A DNA stretch of 34,603 nucleotides from Muribaculaceae bacterium. GTDB taxonomy: Bacteria; Bacteroidota; Bacteroidia; Bacteroidales; Muribaculaceae. Below are positions 16,185 through 24,506 of the stretch, piece after piece. Position numbers and translations under genes: made by a program. The notes beneath the pieces are model-generated. The model saw nothing but the letters and a program-made list of their open reading frames with translations. It was not told where the DNA came from and made no database searches. The stretch covers positions 1 through 34,603 of the forward strand of contig JAIDSL010000113.1 in the NCBI GenBank assembly GCA_029061255.1, in the 5' to 3' direction. Within the stretch, counting starts at the first letter, position 1; every line of letters starts with the position of its first letter.

Positions 16185-17075
16185 ATGAAAAAAAAGACCA
16201 TAATATGTATAGCCTCTTTAAGTGTGATGGCAATGATAGCGACAGCTGCTTTTGCCACGGGGAACGGCACACCGGGGGGCCAAGATAACAAAAATGTGGA
16301 AATGAACACAGTCGAAGCCCATAATGAAATTCCGGCAGGTCCTACACTCGATGTAGCCACCACGGTCGGCAATATTAAAATACGTCTTTACGACGACACT
16401 CCCCTTCACAGGGACAATTTCATCAAGCTTGCCAAGGAAGGATATTATGATGGAGTATTGTTTCATCGTGTCATCAACGACTTCATGGTGCAGACCGGTG
16501 ATCCTGACTCAAAAGAGGCACCGGCTGGCGCTATGTTAGGTTCGGGTGGCCCCGACTATACAATACCGGCCGAGATAGTGTATCCAAAACATTATCACAA
16601 ATATGGAGCGCTTGCAGCAGCTCGCACCGGAGATGAAATGAATCCTGAGCGCAAGAGCTCGGGTAGCCAGTTTTATATTGTAACAGGCAAGAAATATCTG
16701 CCTCAACAATTATCGCGGATAGAAGAAGTGTCAGTGCAGAAGCAACTTCAGTCATACTTTATGAATCTGCAGCGCGAGCATATGGACACTATAAGGCAAC
16801 TTCGCCTTGCCAAGGATTCAGTTGGACTTGAGAATCTCCGCCAGGAACTGATCAAGGAGACTGAGGCTAACGTCAAACCTGTCACCATGACCGAAGAGCA
16901 GGTGCGTGATTACACCACAATTGGCGGCACACCTCATCTTGACGGCCAATACACTGTATTTGGTGAAGTGCTCGAAGGAATGGACGTAGTAGAGAAAATC
17001 CAGAAAGCAGAGACCGACGGCCGTGATCGTCCGGTCGAGGACATTCGCATTATATCAATCAAAGTAGAAGAATAA
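16185..17075 (+). CDS. Periplasmic cyclophilin-type peptidyl-prolyl isomerase
   Basis: The 296-aa product begins with a signal peptide (MKKKTIICIASLSVMAMIATAAFA) and has the cyclophilin core: VGNIKIRLYDDTPLHRDNFI, then GVLFHRVINDFMVQTGDP with the catalytic-site Arg/Phe/Met-Gln residues. It resumes with GQYTVFGEVLEGMDVVEKI. Between about residues 165 and 245 lies a charged helical insertion (LSRIEEVSVQKQLQSYFMN and following) that splits the domain, as in other Bacteroidetes cyclophilins. It should catalyse proline isomerisation in exported proteins. It is 17 nt after the 124-aa gene and 24 nt before the DUF349 gene. Confidence 0.92.
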   Translation: MKKKTIICIASLSVMAMIATAAFATGNGTPGGQDNKNVEMNTVEAHNEIPAGPTLDVATTVGNIKIRLYDDTPLHRDNFIKLAKEGYYDGVLFHRVINDFMVQTGDPDSKEAPAGAMLGSGGPDYTIPAEIVYPKHYHKYGALAAARTGDEMNPERKSSGSQFYIVTGKKYLPQQLSRIEEVSVQKQLQSYFMNLQREHMDTIRQLRLAKDSVGLENLRQELIKETEANVKPVTMTEEQVRDYTTIGGTPHLDGQYTVFGEVLEGMDVVEKIQKAETDGRDRPVEDIRIISIKVEE

Positions 17076-17099
17076 ACATCATTATAACCTCATCATGCC

Positions 17100-18905
17100 A
17101 TGAATGACGAAGTAAAGAATGTTTCAGAAGTGGAACTTCCTGAACCCACCACCGAAGTAACGTCGATCGACGTTGAGACTCCAGAATTAGAAGGCGAAGA
17201 GCGCAAACCCCGCTTTTCAGAGATGTCAAAAGAGGAACTCATTGAAGCTCTCCGCTCCATAGTAGAAGAGGAGAGGGCTACGGAGCATCACGAAGCCCAA
17301 TCAATAAAGGGGGCATATTTCGCGCTCCGCAACAAAGAGACGCTTGCCGAACTTGAGAAGCACATTGCAGAAGGGGGCAAGCCTGAAGAGTTCGTATCGG
17401 TTCCTGACGAAGGAGAAGCAGAGATGCGCGATCTTTTCGCCCGCTTCCGTGACATTCGCTCGGCGTGGCTTGAAGCTGACCAGAAAGCAAGGCAAGACAA
17501 TCTTGAGGCCAAGCAGGCTATTCTTGAAAGCATCAAGGAAATTGCATCTGATATTGACAACGTCAACATAAATTTCCAAAAATTCCAGGATTTGCAGAAG
17601 CAATTCAAGGAGAAGGCAGATCTTCCGGAAACAGCAGTCACCGGACTATGGAAGGAATTCCAGACATCTGTCGAGCTTTTCTATGACCAATTAAAGATGA
17701 ATAAAGAGCTTCGCGACCTGGATTTCAAGAAAAATCTTGAGGCGAAGCGTCAGCTCGTAGAGCAAGCCAAGACGCTTGCTGACAATCCTGACGTAGTGGA
17801 TGCCATAAATAAGCTTATGATACTTCATAACGAATGGCGTGAGACCGGACCGGTAGCCAAGGAATTCCGTGAGCCACTTTGGGAGGAATTCCGTGAGGCT
17901 TCTTCTGTAGTCAGAAAGCGTCATCAGGAGTATTTTGAAGGTCGCAAGGCAAACGAGGCTGCCAATGAAGAAGCAAAGCTGAAACTTTGTGAAGAAGCAG
18001 AGGCACTCGTGGCAGCACTTCCTGAATCATTCAATGCGTGGGATGAAGCCACTAAGAAAGTGATCGACCTGCAGGCTCGCTGGAAAGAGACAGGATTTGC
18101 ATCGCGCAAGAACAATGCAGCGCTTTACAACCGTTTCCGTAATGTCTGCGACATATTCTTTAAGGCCAAAGCTGATTACTTCCATAAAGTGAAGGATGAA
18201 TACAGCGAAAACTTTAAGAAAAAGACTGAACTGTGTGAGAAAGCTGAAGCACTCGCCTCTGAGGAAAAGATCTCTTCAGCTGTAGCAGAAGTGCAGAAAC
18301 TTCGCGAGGAATGGAAGAAGATAGGAAGTGCCGGCCGTAGACATTCTGATGAAATCTGGAATAGATTTACGACTGCCTGCAATGCAGTCTTTGACCGCAG
18401 AAAGGCTGAGACAGGCGACCGCAGGAAGGAAGAAAATGCAAACCTGGAGGCTAAACGCAACGTGATTGCCCAGCTCAAGGAACTTGATATTGAGATGGAA
18501 CGCCGTCAGCTTCTTCCCCTCGTCAGGGAGCTTCAGGAGAAGTGGAATGCAATAGGGCACGTACCTTTCAAAGTTAAGGATCAGTTGAGGACTGAATATC
18601 GTGAGATTTGCGACAAGATCTACAATTCCCTTGATGCTCGTGAAAGTCGCAACAATATGCGCCGTTTCGAGCAGAAGATGGAAGACATCAAGGATGATTC
18701 TTCGAAAGTGAAGCGTGAGAAAGATTATCTTCTTCGTCAGCTTGAGGCTAAGCGCAACGACCTGAAGACCTATCAGAACAACATGGGATTCTTCAATGTC
18801 AAGTCGAGCGCAGGCAATTCAATGCTTAAGGATCTTGAGAAAAAGATCAAACTTATAGAGCAGGATATCGAGCAGATTCAGCAGAAGATAAGCATGCTTT
18901 CTTAA
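17100..18905 (+). CDS. DUF349-repeat coiled-coil protein
   Basis: The 601-aa product is highly charged and almost entirely helical. It contains several DUF349-type units of about 70 residues, recognisable by repeated patterns such as LWKEFQTSVELFYDQ, LWEEFREASSVVRKRHQEYF, LYNRFRNVCDIFFKAKADYF and IWNRFTTACNAVFDRRKA. The last 70 residues form a coiled coil (YLLRQLEAKRNDLKTYQNNM onward). There is no signal peptide, so it is cytoplasmic. The molecular role of DUF349 proteins is unsettled. It follows the cyclophilin by 24 nt and precedes the patatin gene by 81 nt. Confidence 0.9.
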   Translation: MNDEVKNVSEVELPEPTTEVTSIDVETPELEGEERKPRFSEMSKEELIEALRSIVEEERATEHHEAQSIKGAYFALRNKETLAELEKHIAEGGKPEEFVSVPDEGEAEMRDLFARFRDIRSAWLEADQKARQDNLEAKQAILESIKEIASDIDNVNINFQKFQDLQKQFKEKADLPETAVTGLWKEFQTSVELFYDQLKMNKELRDLDFKKNLEAKRQLVEQAKTLADNPDVVDAINKLMILHNEWRETGPVAKEFREPLWEEFREASSVVRKRHQEYFEGRKANEAANEEAKLKLCEEAEALVAALPESFNAWDEATKKVIDLQARWKETGFASRKNNAALYNRFRNVCDIFFKAKADYFHKVKDEYSENFKKKTELCEKAEALASEEKISSAVAEVQKLREEWKKIGSAGRRHSDEIWNRFTTACNAVFDRRKAETGDRRKEENANLEAKRNVIAQLKELDIEMERRQLLPLVRELQEKWNAIGHVPFKVKDQLRTEYREICDKIYNSLDARESRNNMRRFEQKMEDIKDDSSKVKREKDYLLRQLEAKRNDLKTYQNNMGFFNVKSSAGNSMLKDLEKKIKLIEQDIEQIQQKISMLS

Positions 18906-18986
18906 GAAACTTTCACTTTTGTTAATCCAAATTGATATTTGTTTGTTGATAATAGTATAATCACGAACCCACATTATACTATTATT

Positions 18987-21170
18987 ATGAAAAACAAAAC
19001 CTTAGTCATATTGGCGACCTTGTTGGCTACCGCGATGATGCAGGCAGCCGACAAGGTCGGTCTCGTTTTAAGCGGAGGCGGCGCCAAGGGCGTGGCTCAT
19101 GTCGGTGTAATCAAGGCACTTGAAGATAATGATATTCCAATCGACTGCGTAGCCGGCACATCGATGGGGTCGATTGTTGGTTCTCTATACAGCTGCGGCT
19201 GGACTCCTGATTCAATGCTCAACATGATGACCTCCCCGGAGTTTTTGATGTGGAGTATGGGTGTAGTGCCAAGGGAAAGGCTTTCTCTTGTCAGTATGCC
19301 GGAGCCCACACCGGAATGGGGCAAGGTAAGTTTTGGTGGAGAAGGGAGCAATATAGCATCTCAGGTTTTGCCAAAGAGCCTGATTAATCCTACTCCCATG
19401 AACATAGAGTTTTTAAAACTCTTCACTCCCTATACGAAAGCATGCGAAGGGGATTTTGACAAGCTTTTCGTTCCATTCCGTTGCGTATTTTCGGATGTCT
19501 ATAAGAAACATAAGGTAGTATGCCGCAAAGGCTCGCTTGGAGAGTCTGTACGCGGTTCGATGTCATTTCCTCTTGTCTATAGGTCAATCATGGTCGACAG
19601 CATATTGGCATTTGATGGCGGAATATATGATAATTTTCCTGTAGACGTGATGAGGGAAGATTTTCATCCGGACTTTATAATAGGAGTATCCGTGTCAAAA
19701 CCGGATGGAAAGCCCAGTGTCAACAACATGTATTCCGAGCTTGAGGATCTCATCATCCAGAACAATGACTATTCACTTGATCCGGAGATAGGCATCAAGA
19801 TTCAGGTCCCTGTCACTCAATTTAATGTGCTTTCATTTGATGACGCGCAGGAAATCTATAATATCGGATATCAGACAGGACTGCAATGGGTGGATTCCAT
19901 CAAATCTCGACTGAAGGCCCGGCGTCCGCTTAAAGAGGTGAACGAACGTCGAGCAAAATTTGCAGCAAAGGTGCCTGAAGTGACATTCGAGACAGTCTCG
20001 ACACCGGGCCTCACAGGAAAGAAGAGTGAATATCTTAAATCTGCCTTCACAAGTAGGGAAAGACGCACCGGCAAGATCACAATGAATGATGTGGAAGATG
20101 CTTACTATAGCGTTGTGTCGCAAGGTGATGTCGAGGAGATCGTACCTGAGATGAGAGGTAATGACCTTGTCTTGAAAGCTACATTGAAGCAGCCATGGCG
20201 AGCCTCAGCCGGAGGATGGCTTTCAACGGGCGTAGGAAGTTTTATATATGCAGGGATTGGCTATCATAGCCTGAAGAAGAATTCCCTGGATGCATTGCTA
20301 TCAGTGTGGGGCGGACAGTCTTACATGGCTATCAGGTTGAAGGGACGCATCAGACTCAATTCCTATAATCCATCATATATTTTCCTGGAGGGGATCGCGT
20401 CAAAGAAGAAATATTACAGTACGCTGCCTTTCTTCTTCAGCACCCGCAACATTGAATCTTTTGCTTCAAACATGAATTTTGTGAAGGCAGGATATGAAAT
20501 AGGGCAAGGACAGTCGGCTCTTTTCCGTGCAGTGGCAGCTTATGGTCAGCAATACAAGGTCAACACAGGAAAAATTGCTTTGGAGTATGAGTATAATACT
20601 CTTGGAGAGCGTACTTTCCCGATCAGTGGACGCAAGACTCATATATCACTCAGTGGAATGAAAATGACTAATACACTTTCAGGGACAGAGTCTTCTCCTG
20701 CACAGGCTGTATGGCGTGGGAAACTTGATATGCTTTGGAATAATTATTATTCTCTCCATCGCAACTTTAACCTTGGTGTTCTGGCACAGGGTGGAATATC
20801 AATTGGTAAGCGTTTTGACGACATGAAGGCAGATTTGATGACTTCGCATGAATTTATGCCTTTGGAGTCGATGGATTATTGCTATATACCGGGTCTGCGC
20901 AGTGATGACTTCATGGCATTCGGTGCAATTCCGGTCTGGACTCTTTTCCAAAGGGTTCAGCTTCGAGGAGAAGCATTCGCATATACAAAATTCCGCGAGT
21001 CGTCAGCTTGGAAGACACCTTTCAGCAAGACTGAGGTCTTGGCACGTGCCAGCCTTGTGACGAGTCTTCCTTTCGCATCCATATCCATGTCGGTGTCATA
21101 TTGCACAGCACTTCATGGGTGGAATTATGGAGTCGCTATCGGTTGGTTTGTGCCGCATCCGAAGTTGTAG
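18987..21170 (+). CDS. Patatin-like phospholipase with outer-membrane beta-barrel
   Basis: The protein (727 aa from the ATG at 18987) has a signal peptide (MKNKTLVILATLLATAMMQA), then a patatin domain with the oxyanion loop GGGAKG (residues 30-35), nucleophile motif GTSMG (Ser59) and the dyad motif DGG at Asp210. The C-terminal half has a POTRA-like segment and many short amphipathic strands ending FVPHPKL, like the surface-antigen (BamA/Omp85-type) barrel of RssP/PlpD-type proteins. It is predicted to be an esterase or phospholipase anchored in the outer membrane. The frame is open from 18939, but the signal peptide favours 18987. It is the last gene of the run from 15793. Confidence 0.93.
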   Translation: MKNKTLVILATLLATAMMQAADKVGLVLSGGGAKGVAHVGVIKALEDNDIPIDCVAGTSMGSIVGSLYSCGWTPDSMLNMMTSPEFLMWSMGVVPRERLSLVSMPEPTPEWGKVSFGGEGSNIASQVLPKSLINPTPMNIEFLKLFTPYTKACEGDFDKLFVPFRCVFSDVYKKHKVVCRKGSLGESVRGSMSFPLVYRSIMVDSILAFDGGIYDNFPVDVMREDFHPDFIIGVSVSKPDGKPSVNNMYSELEDLIIQNNDYSLDPEIGIKIQVPVTQFNVLSFDDAQEIYNIGYQTGLQWVDSIKSRLKARRPLKEVNERRAKFAAKVPEVTFETVSTPGLTGKKSEYLKSAFTSRERRTGKITMNDVEDAYYSVVSQGDVEEIVPEMRGNDLVLKATLKQPWRASAGGWLSTGVGSFIYAGIGYHSLKKNSLDALLSVWGGQSYMAIRLKGRIRLNSYNPSYIFLEGIASKKKYYSTLPFFFSTRNIESFASNMNFVKAGYEIGQGQSALFRAVAAYGQQYKVNTGKIALEYEYNTLGERTFPISGRKTHISLSGMKMTNTLSGTESSPAQAVWRGKLDMLWNNYYSLHRNFNLGVLAQGGISIGKRFDDMKADLMTSHEFMPLESMDYCYIPGLRSDDFMAFGAIPVWTLFQRVQLRGEAFAYTKFRESSAWKTPFSKTEVLARASLVTSLPFASISMSVSYCTALHGWNYGVAIGWFVPHPKL

Positions 21171-21204
21171 TTGCGTAGTGCGTAATGCGTGGTGCGTAAT
21201 GCGT
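21171..21204. repeat. Short direct repeat between convergent genes
   Basis: Two perfect 13-nt copies of GTGCGTAATGCGT (21178-21190, 21192-21204) sit 14 nt apart, preceded by a partial unit TTGCGTA. They lie immediately after the patatin stop codon. The function is unknown. Confidence 0.7.
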
Positions 21205-21228
21205 TGATAGTTGAGAGAAAAGGATTAC

Positions 21229-22779
21229 CTAATTCTCAATTATTTTGATTGAGTCTGCTGTAAAAAACGGGAATTCCGGGATTATGACAGTTGTGGCGTA
21301 GGGTGTATGCCGTTTGGCGTACTTAGTTATCTCGATTATTCTTGGATCGGCTTTTATACCCGGAATGGGATAATGGCCATAGACGATTACTTTTCTTGGA
21401 GCCTCTCCTTTGAGAGGCTCTTTTAGTGTCACATTGAAATGCCCGGGTGCATACATCTCCACTTTCTCGCTGTCAAGGCTTGATGTTGGCTTTAGCTTTA
21501 ATGTCCGGCCTTTTCGGGTATGCTTGAAATCTTTCATCAGGGAATGATGAAGGTCGTTGTCAAACTGCCCGAGTATGTCTTCGTAGTATTTGGCCCTGAG
21601 AGGGAACCCCAATGACATAACTCTTGTACGGTCAAAATATACACTACCATCAGGGAATTTTGTGTGGTAGCGGATGATCTTGTCATACTGGCCTTTCACT
21701 TCATTAATGCCTGAGATCATTAGAGTCCAGAATGCTATTACAGCTATTGAAGATAATATGTTTAGAAATTTGCAGAATCTGTGATTTGGAAGAATGCGTA
21801 ATGAAAGTATGGCCGCGAATAGGTTTGCCCCGAACAGTTGCCGGTTGGAATATACACCAATCACTAAGTTGAAAACCACGAGAACCAGCATCCCTACAGT
21901 AAAAAATCCATTAGGAATTGAGCCATCCGTATTCTTGAAAGAGAATAACTCGATCTTTTGACCCTTTTTTCTTGAGTATGTTGCGCAAAAGATCAGTAGA
22001 ATAATAGCGGGAAAAGAATAGGATGCAATGAGCAACTGATCTATGAGTGGCATGGCTGTATCTGAGACCCGACTGATTGTGGATGGTGCAAGGCAGTTGG
22101 TGGCAGTACCCACTACGTATCCTAAAAGCATCCAGCTTCTTCTCCATTCAAAACAAGCATCAGAGGATTTTAAGCTTGCAACCAATTGGAGAATCCACCA
22201 AATTCCGAGTCCTCCGCAGACACCTATTGATACAGATTCTTGCCAATTTCCCACAATTATTGCAAGCATTGATGTTGCTATTGTCAAAAGCCATGAGGGG
22301 CGGCCTCCTTTGAAGAAAAGCGTGAGCCAGACAAGGTTTGCAAGCATGCCCCAAACATAGCCAATTTGGCAAGTGGGCATCATCTTGGTGATGAAGCATA
22401 ATACAGAAATACAGATTGCTGATAATATTCCTGCAGAGTTAGTTGAGTATCGGACTCCGGAAACTTTTCCTATCATGAAGGCGAATAGCACATAGGCTAT
22501 TGCATTGCATATGGCAAAGATTGGTTGGCCAAGTTTGGCATTAAAGAGTTGGACAAGGGCATGTGCCACATAGCGACCGTTGACATGCTGATAGTGGACC
22601 CATTGCGATTCGAAGAAAGCCTTTACAGTTTTAATTTTTCCCCATGATTGCCATATTTCACCTTTCATCATATACTTGTAGTCGAGGTCATCGCCAAGCC
22701 AGACCACATGGGCACTCATCCACCATATGGCAATGCCTAAAAGGAGGAGCATGGATAAAGATATGATGCGGTTTTTCAT
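21229..22779 (-). CDS. Multi-pass membrane protein, DUF6056-like
   Basis: The 516-aa protein has around ten hydrophobic segments from MLLLLGIAIWWMSAHVVWL to LSSIAVIAFWTLMISG, then a soluble C-terminal domain of about 150 residues. The early periplasmic motif GDDLDYKYMM and SQWVHYQHVNGRYVAH resemble DUF6056 and related GT-C-like membrane proteins, in which an acidic pair after the first helix is characteristic. A role in transferring sugars to surface glycans is possible but not shown. It begins 17 nt after the ApbE stop codon and probably shares its transcript. A weak hairpin with arms TTGAGA/TCTCAA near 21211-21239 overlaps its end. Confidence 0.65.
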   Translation of the reverse strand: MKNRIISLSMLLLLGIAIWWMSAHVVWLGDDLDYKYMMKGEIWQSWGKIKTVKAFFESQWVHYQHVNGRYVAHALVQLFNAKLGQPIFAICNAIAYVLFAFMIGKVSGVRYSTNSAGILSAICISVLCFITKMMPTCQIGYVWGMLANLVWLTLFFKGGRPSWLLTIATSMLAIIVGNWQESVSIGVCGGLGIWWILQLVASLKSSDACFEWRRSWMLLGYVVGTATNCLAPSTISRVSDTAMPLIDQLLIASYSFPAIILLIFCATYSRKKGQKIELFSFKNTDGSIPNGFFTVGMLVLVVFNLVIGVYSNRQLFGANLFAAILSLRILPNHRFCKFLNILSSIAVIAFWTLMISGINEVKGQYDKIIRYHTKFPDGSVYFDRTRVMSLGFPLRAKYYEDILGQFDNDLHHSLMKDFKHTRKGRTLKLKPTSSLDSEKVEMYAPGHFNVTLKEPLKGEAPRKVIVYGHYPIPGIKADPRIIEITKYAKRHTPYATTVIIPEFPFFTADSIKIIEN

Positions 22780-22796
22780 TTTTCAGAAGAAGAATG

Positions 22797-23840
22797 TCAT
22801 CGTGTTTTTGCAAGATGCTGTTTCATCTTGTCGTTGACCATGACTTCGCCGGAATACAATATGAAAGCACCGGCAAGGTCTTTTTCAAGAAGCATAGCCA
22901 TAGCATCAGCTGAACCCATCACCATGCATGCCGTAGCAAGGGCATCAGCTTCCATACAGGTGGGAGCAATTACCGATGCACTCAGGATGTCGGTCTTCAC
23001 CGGGAAACCGGTTTTGGCTGAAATAGTGTGACCAAAAGTCATGCCGGATTCAGAATGATAATTCCGGTAATTGCCGGATGTGGCGAGAGCTTCGTCGCAT
23101 AGTTCAACAATAAGGTGATCAGGGAAAGATGGTTTTTCTTCATTTTTGAATACTTCTTTGAGATATTCCTCATCAGGAGTCTCAATAAGGATTTTCCATT
23201 TTTTCCCTTCAGGGTTGTGTCCGCGGCATACGATCTCACCACCGATCTCAAACATCAGATCACTGCATCCATTGTCTGTAAGTACTTGGGCTGCCACATC
23301 CACTCCATAACCTTTTGCAATGGCAGAGAAGTTGAATGCCATCTGTGGAGTGGATTTATAAAGCACACCATTTTCTATACGGGTCATGTCAATACCAACG
23401 GAAGGAAGAAGGGATTTGACAAGGGCCGTGTCGGCAGTTGGGACATGGTTTTCACCGAAACCCCAGGCTTCGATGAGAGGGGAGAGTGTAGGGTCGAAGA
23501 GTCCATGGCTATCGCGGTTTACCACTTTCGACATATCGTAGACTTTAGTAATGTGATGATCTACCGGTCCGGAATCATGATTGTTGATATATGATATCAT
23601 GGAATTATCATCGAAGATGGAAAGGCTGCTTTCCACTGATTTGAGTGAATCTATAGCTATGGCAAGTGCCTCTGAGTCGCCATAATATGTCACATGCCAG
23701 ACAGTATTCCATATCATCCCCTGGCTTTTCTGCCATGACTTATTGTTGATGCAGGCGGAAAATGCGGTGATGCATAAGAGGAGAATAAAAGAAGGTAATA
23801 ATTTGAATATTAATTTTTTGATATGAGAAGGCTTTGTCAT
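22797..23840 (-). CDS. apbE: FAD:protein FMN transferase, ApbE-type lipoprotein
   Basis: The 347-aa protein has an N-terminal lipoprotein signal with Cys30 (LLCITAFSAC). The ApbE domain shows FNFSAIAKGYGVDVAA, FEIGGEIVCRGHNPEGK, ALATSGNYRNY, HTISAKTGFPV and EADALATACMVMG, covering the FAD- and magnesium-binding sites. It attaches FMN from FAD to Thr residues of target flavoproteins such as NqrB/NqrC or RnfG subunits on the outer face of the inner membrane. None of these targets is in the window. A TAACTTTG box at 23869-23876 lies 29 nt upstream. Confidence 0.95.
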   Translation of the reverse strand: MTKPSHIKKLIFKLLPSFILLLCITAFSACINNKSWQKSQGMIWNTVWHVTYYGDSEALAIAIDSLKSVESSLSIFDDNSMISYINNHDSGPVDHHITKVYDMSKVVNRDSHGLFDPTLSPLIEAWGFGENHVPTADTALVKSLLPSVGIDMTRIENGVLYKSTPQMAFNFSAIAKGYGVDVAAQVLTDNGCSDLMFEIGGEIVCRGHNPEGKKWKILIETPDEEYLKEVFKNEEKPSFPDHLIVELCDEALATSGNYRNYHSESGMTFGHTISAKTGFPVKTDILSASVIAPTCMEADALATACMVMGSADAMAMLLEKDLAGAFILYSGEVMVNDKMKQHLAKTR

Positions 23841-24393
23841 GGTAATCAGTTTTCGATGTTTGCAAAGACAAAGTTACTAATTTTTTTAGAAACGGCTCAT
23901 GTTTTTTCAAAAAATCATTCAACTTGACTTTCGCAATCTCAAAAATCTCACGCAAAGGGCGCTGAGTAGCAAAGTTTCAGTGCTTTGAGAAGCTTTGCGA
24001 CTCGGTTATAGCAAGCTCGCTGAGAGAACAGCCTGCTTTGCATCGGCTGGAGCACGCAGAGAAAGCTACGCATTTTTAAAGATTGAAGTATTAAATCACA
24101 ATGAATTAAGACAAGCGAAACTAAAATAAAGATATTGTTTCAGACCAGGTCGAAAAAGCAGTCTGAAAGCAACTCAATGCAAAGTTAATGTTTTTTGACG
24201 GATAATACAAATCTTTGAGGGCTTATCAGGTTGCTGAGTGCATATATGATATTACGTATATATTCACTTCCCGTTTTCTTAAGAGAGGTGATAGGACGAT
24301 CGACCAGATGGTACAGGCTGCACGTAGCGGAAAGCAGAATAGAGTGATCGGAGTGATTATTAAACTTTGGAATTTGAGAAAAATGTCATTAAG
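23841..24393. other. Long non-coding spacer with inverted repeats upstream of gdhA
   Basis: No credible gene was found; open frames here overlap repeats. At 23950-24075 the sequence is rich in CGCAAAG, GCAAAG and GCAGAG-like words, like the dispersed CTTTGCGTGAGA-type intergenic elements seen in many Bacteroidetes. GAGTAGCAAAG (23964-23974) and CTTTGCGACTC (23993-24003) form an 11-bp inverted repeat with one mismatch. A second perfect inverted repeat is TTTCAGAC (24138-24145) with GTCTGAAA (24161-24168). The rest is AT-rich. Confidence 0.5.
23869..23876 (-). promoter_or_regulatory. -7 box upstream of apbE
   Basis: On the minus strand TAACTTTG matches TAnnTTTG and lies 28 nt before the ApbE start codon. 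No clear -33 TTTG was found at 19-21 nt. Confidence 0.5.
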
Positions 24394-24425
24394 TTTGCAT
24401 ATATTAAAAATATTTGCTAACTTTG
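24394..24425 (+). promoter_or_regulatory. Consensus promoter of gdhA
   Basis: TTTG (24394-24397), 20 nt, TAACTTTG (24418-24425) is a perfect Bacteroidetes promoter. Transcription would begin near 24432. The leader of about 75 nt contains a G-rich/C-rich pairing (ATGGGAGG near 24454 with CTCCCCCAT near 24476) that can fold into a hairpin before the ATG at 24507. Confidence 0.82.
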
Positions 24426-24506
24426 CAGGCGAAAATAATAATATGGATGGGAGGATTCGCATTGGCGCTCCCCCATGTCTAAAAAAATCAACTAACTGGT
24501 AAAAAG

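Noticed and set aside
23941..24075. tRNA or other known RNA gene in the gdhA upstream spacer
   Set aside because: No T-loop GGTTCGA-type motif or cloverleaf could be formed; the inverted repeats are too short and spaced differently.
24215..24502. 95-codon plus-strand frame just upstream of gdhA
   Set aside because: The gdhA promoter and leader lie within it, and the predicted protein has no recognisable pattern.
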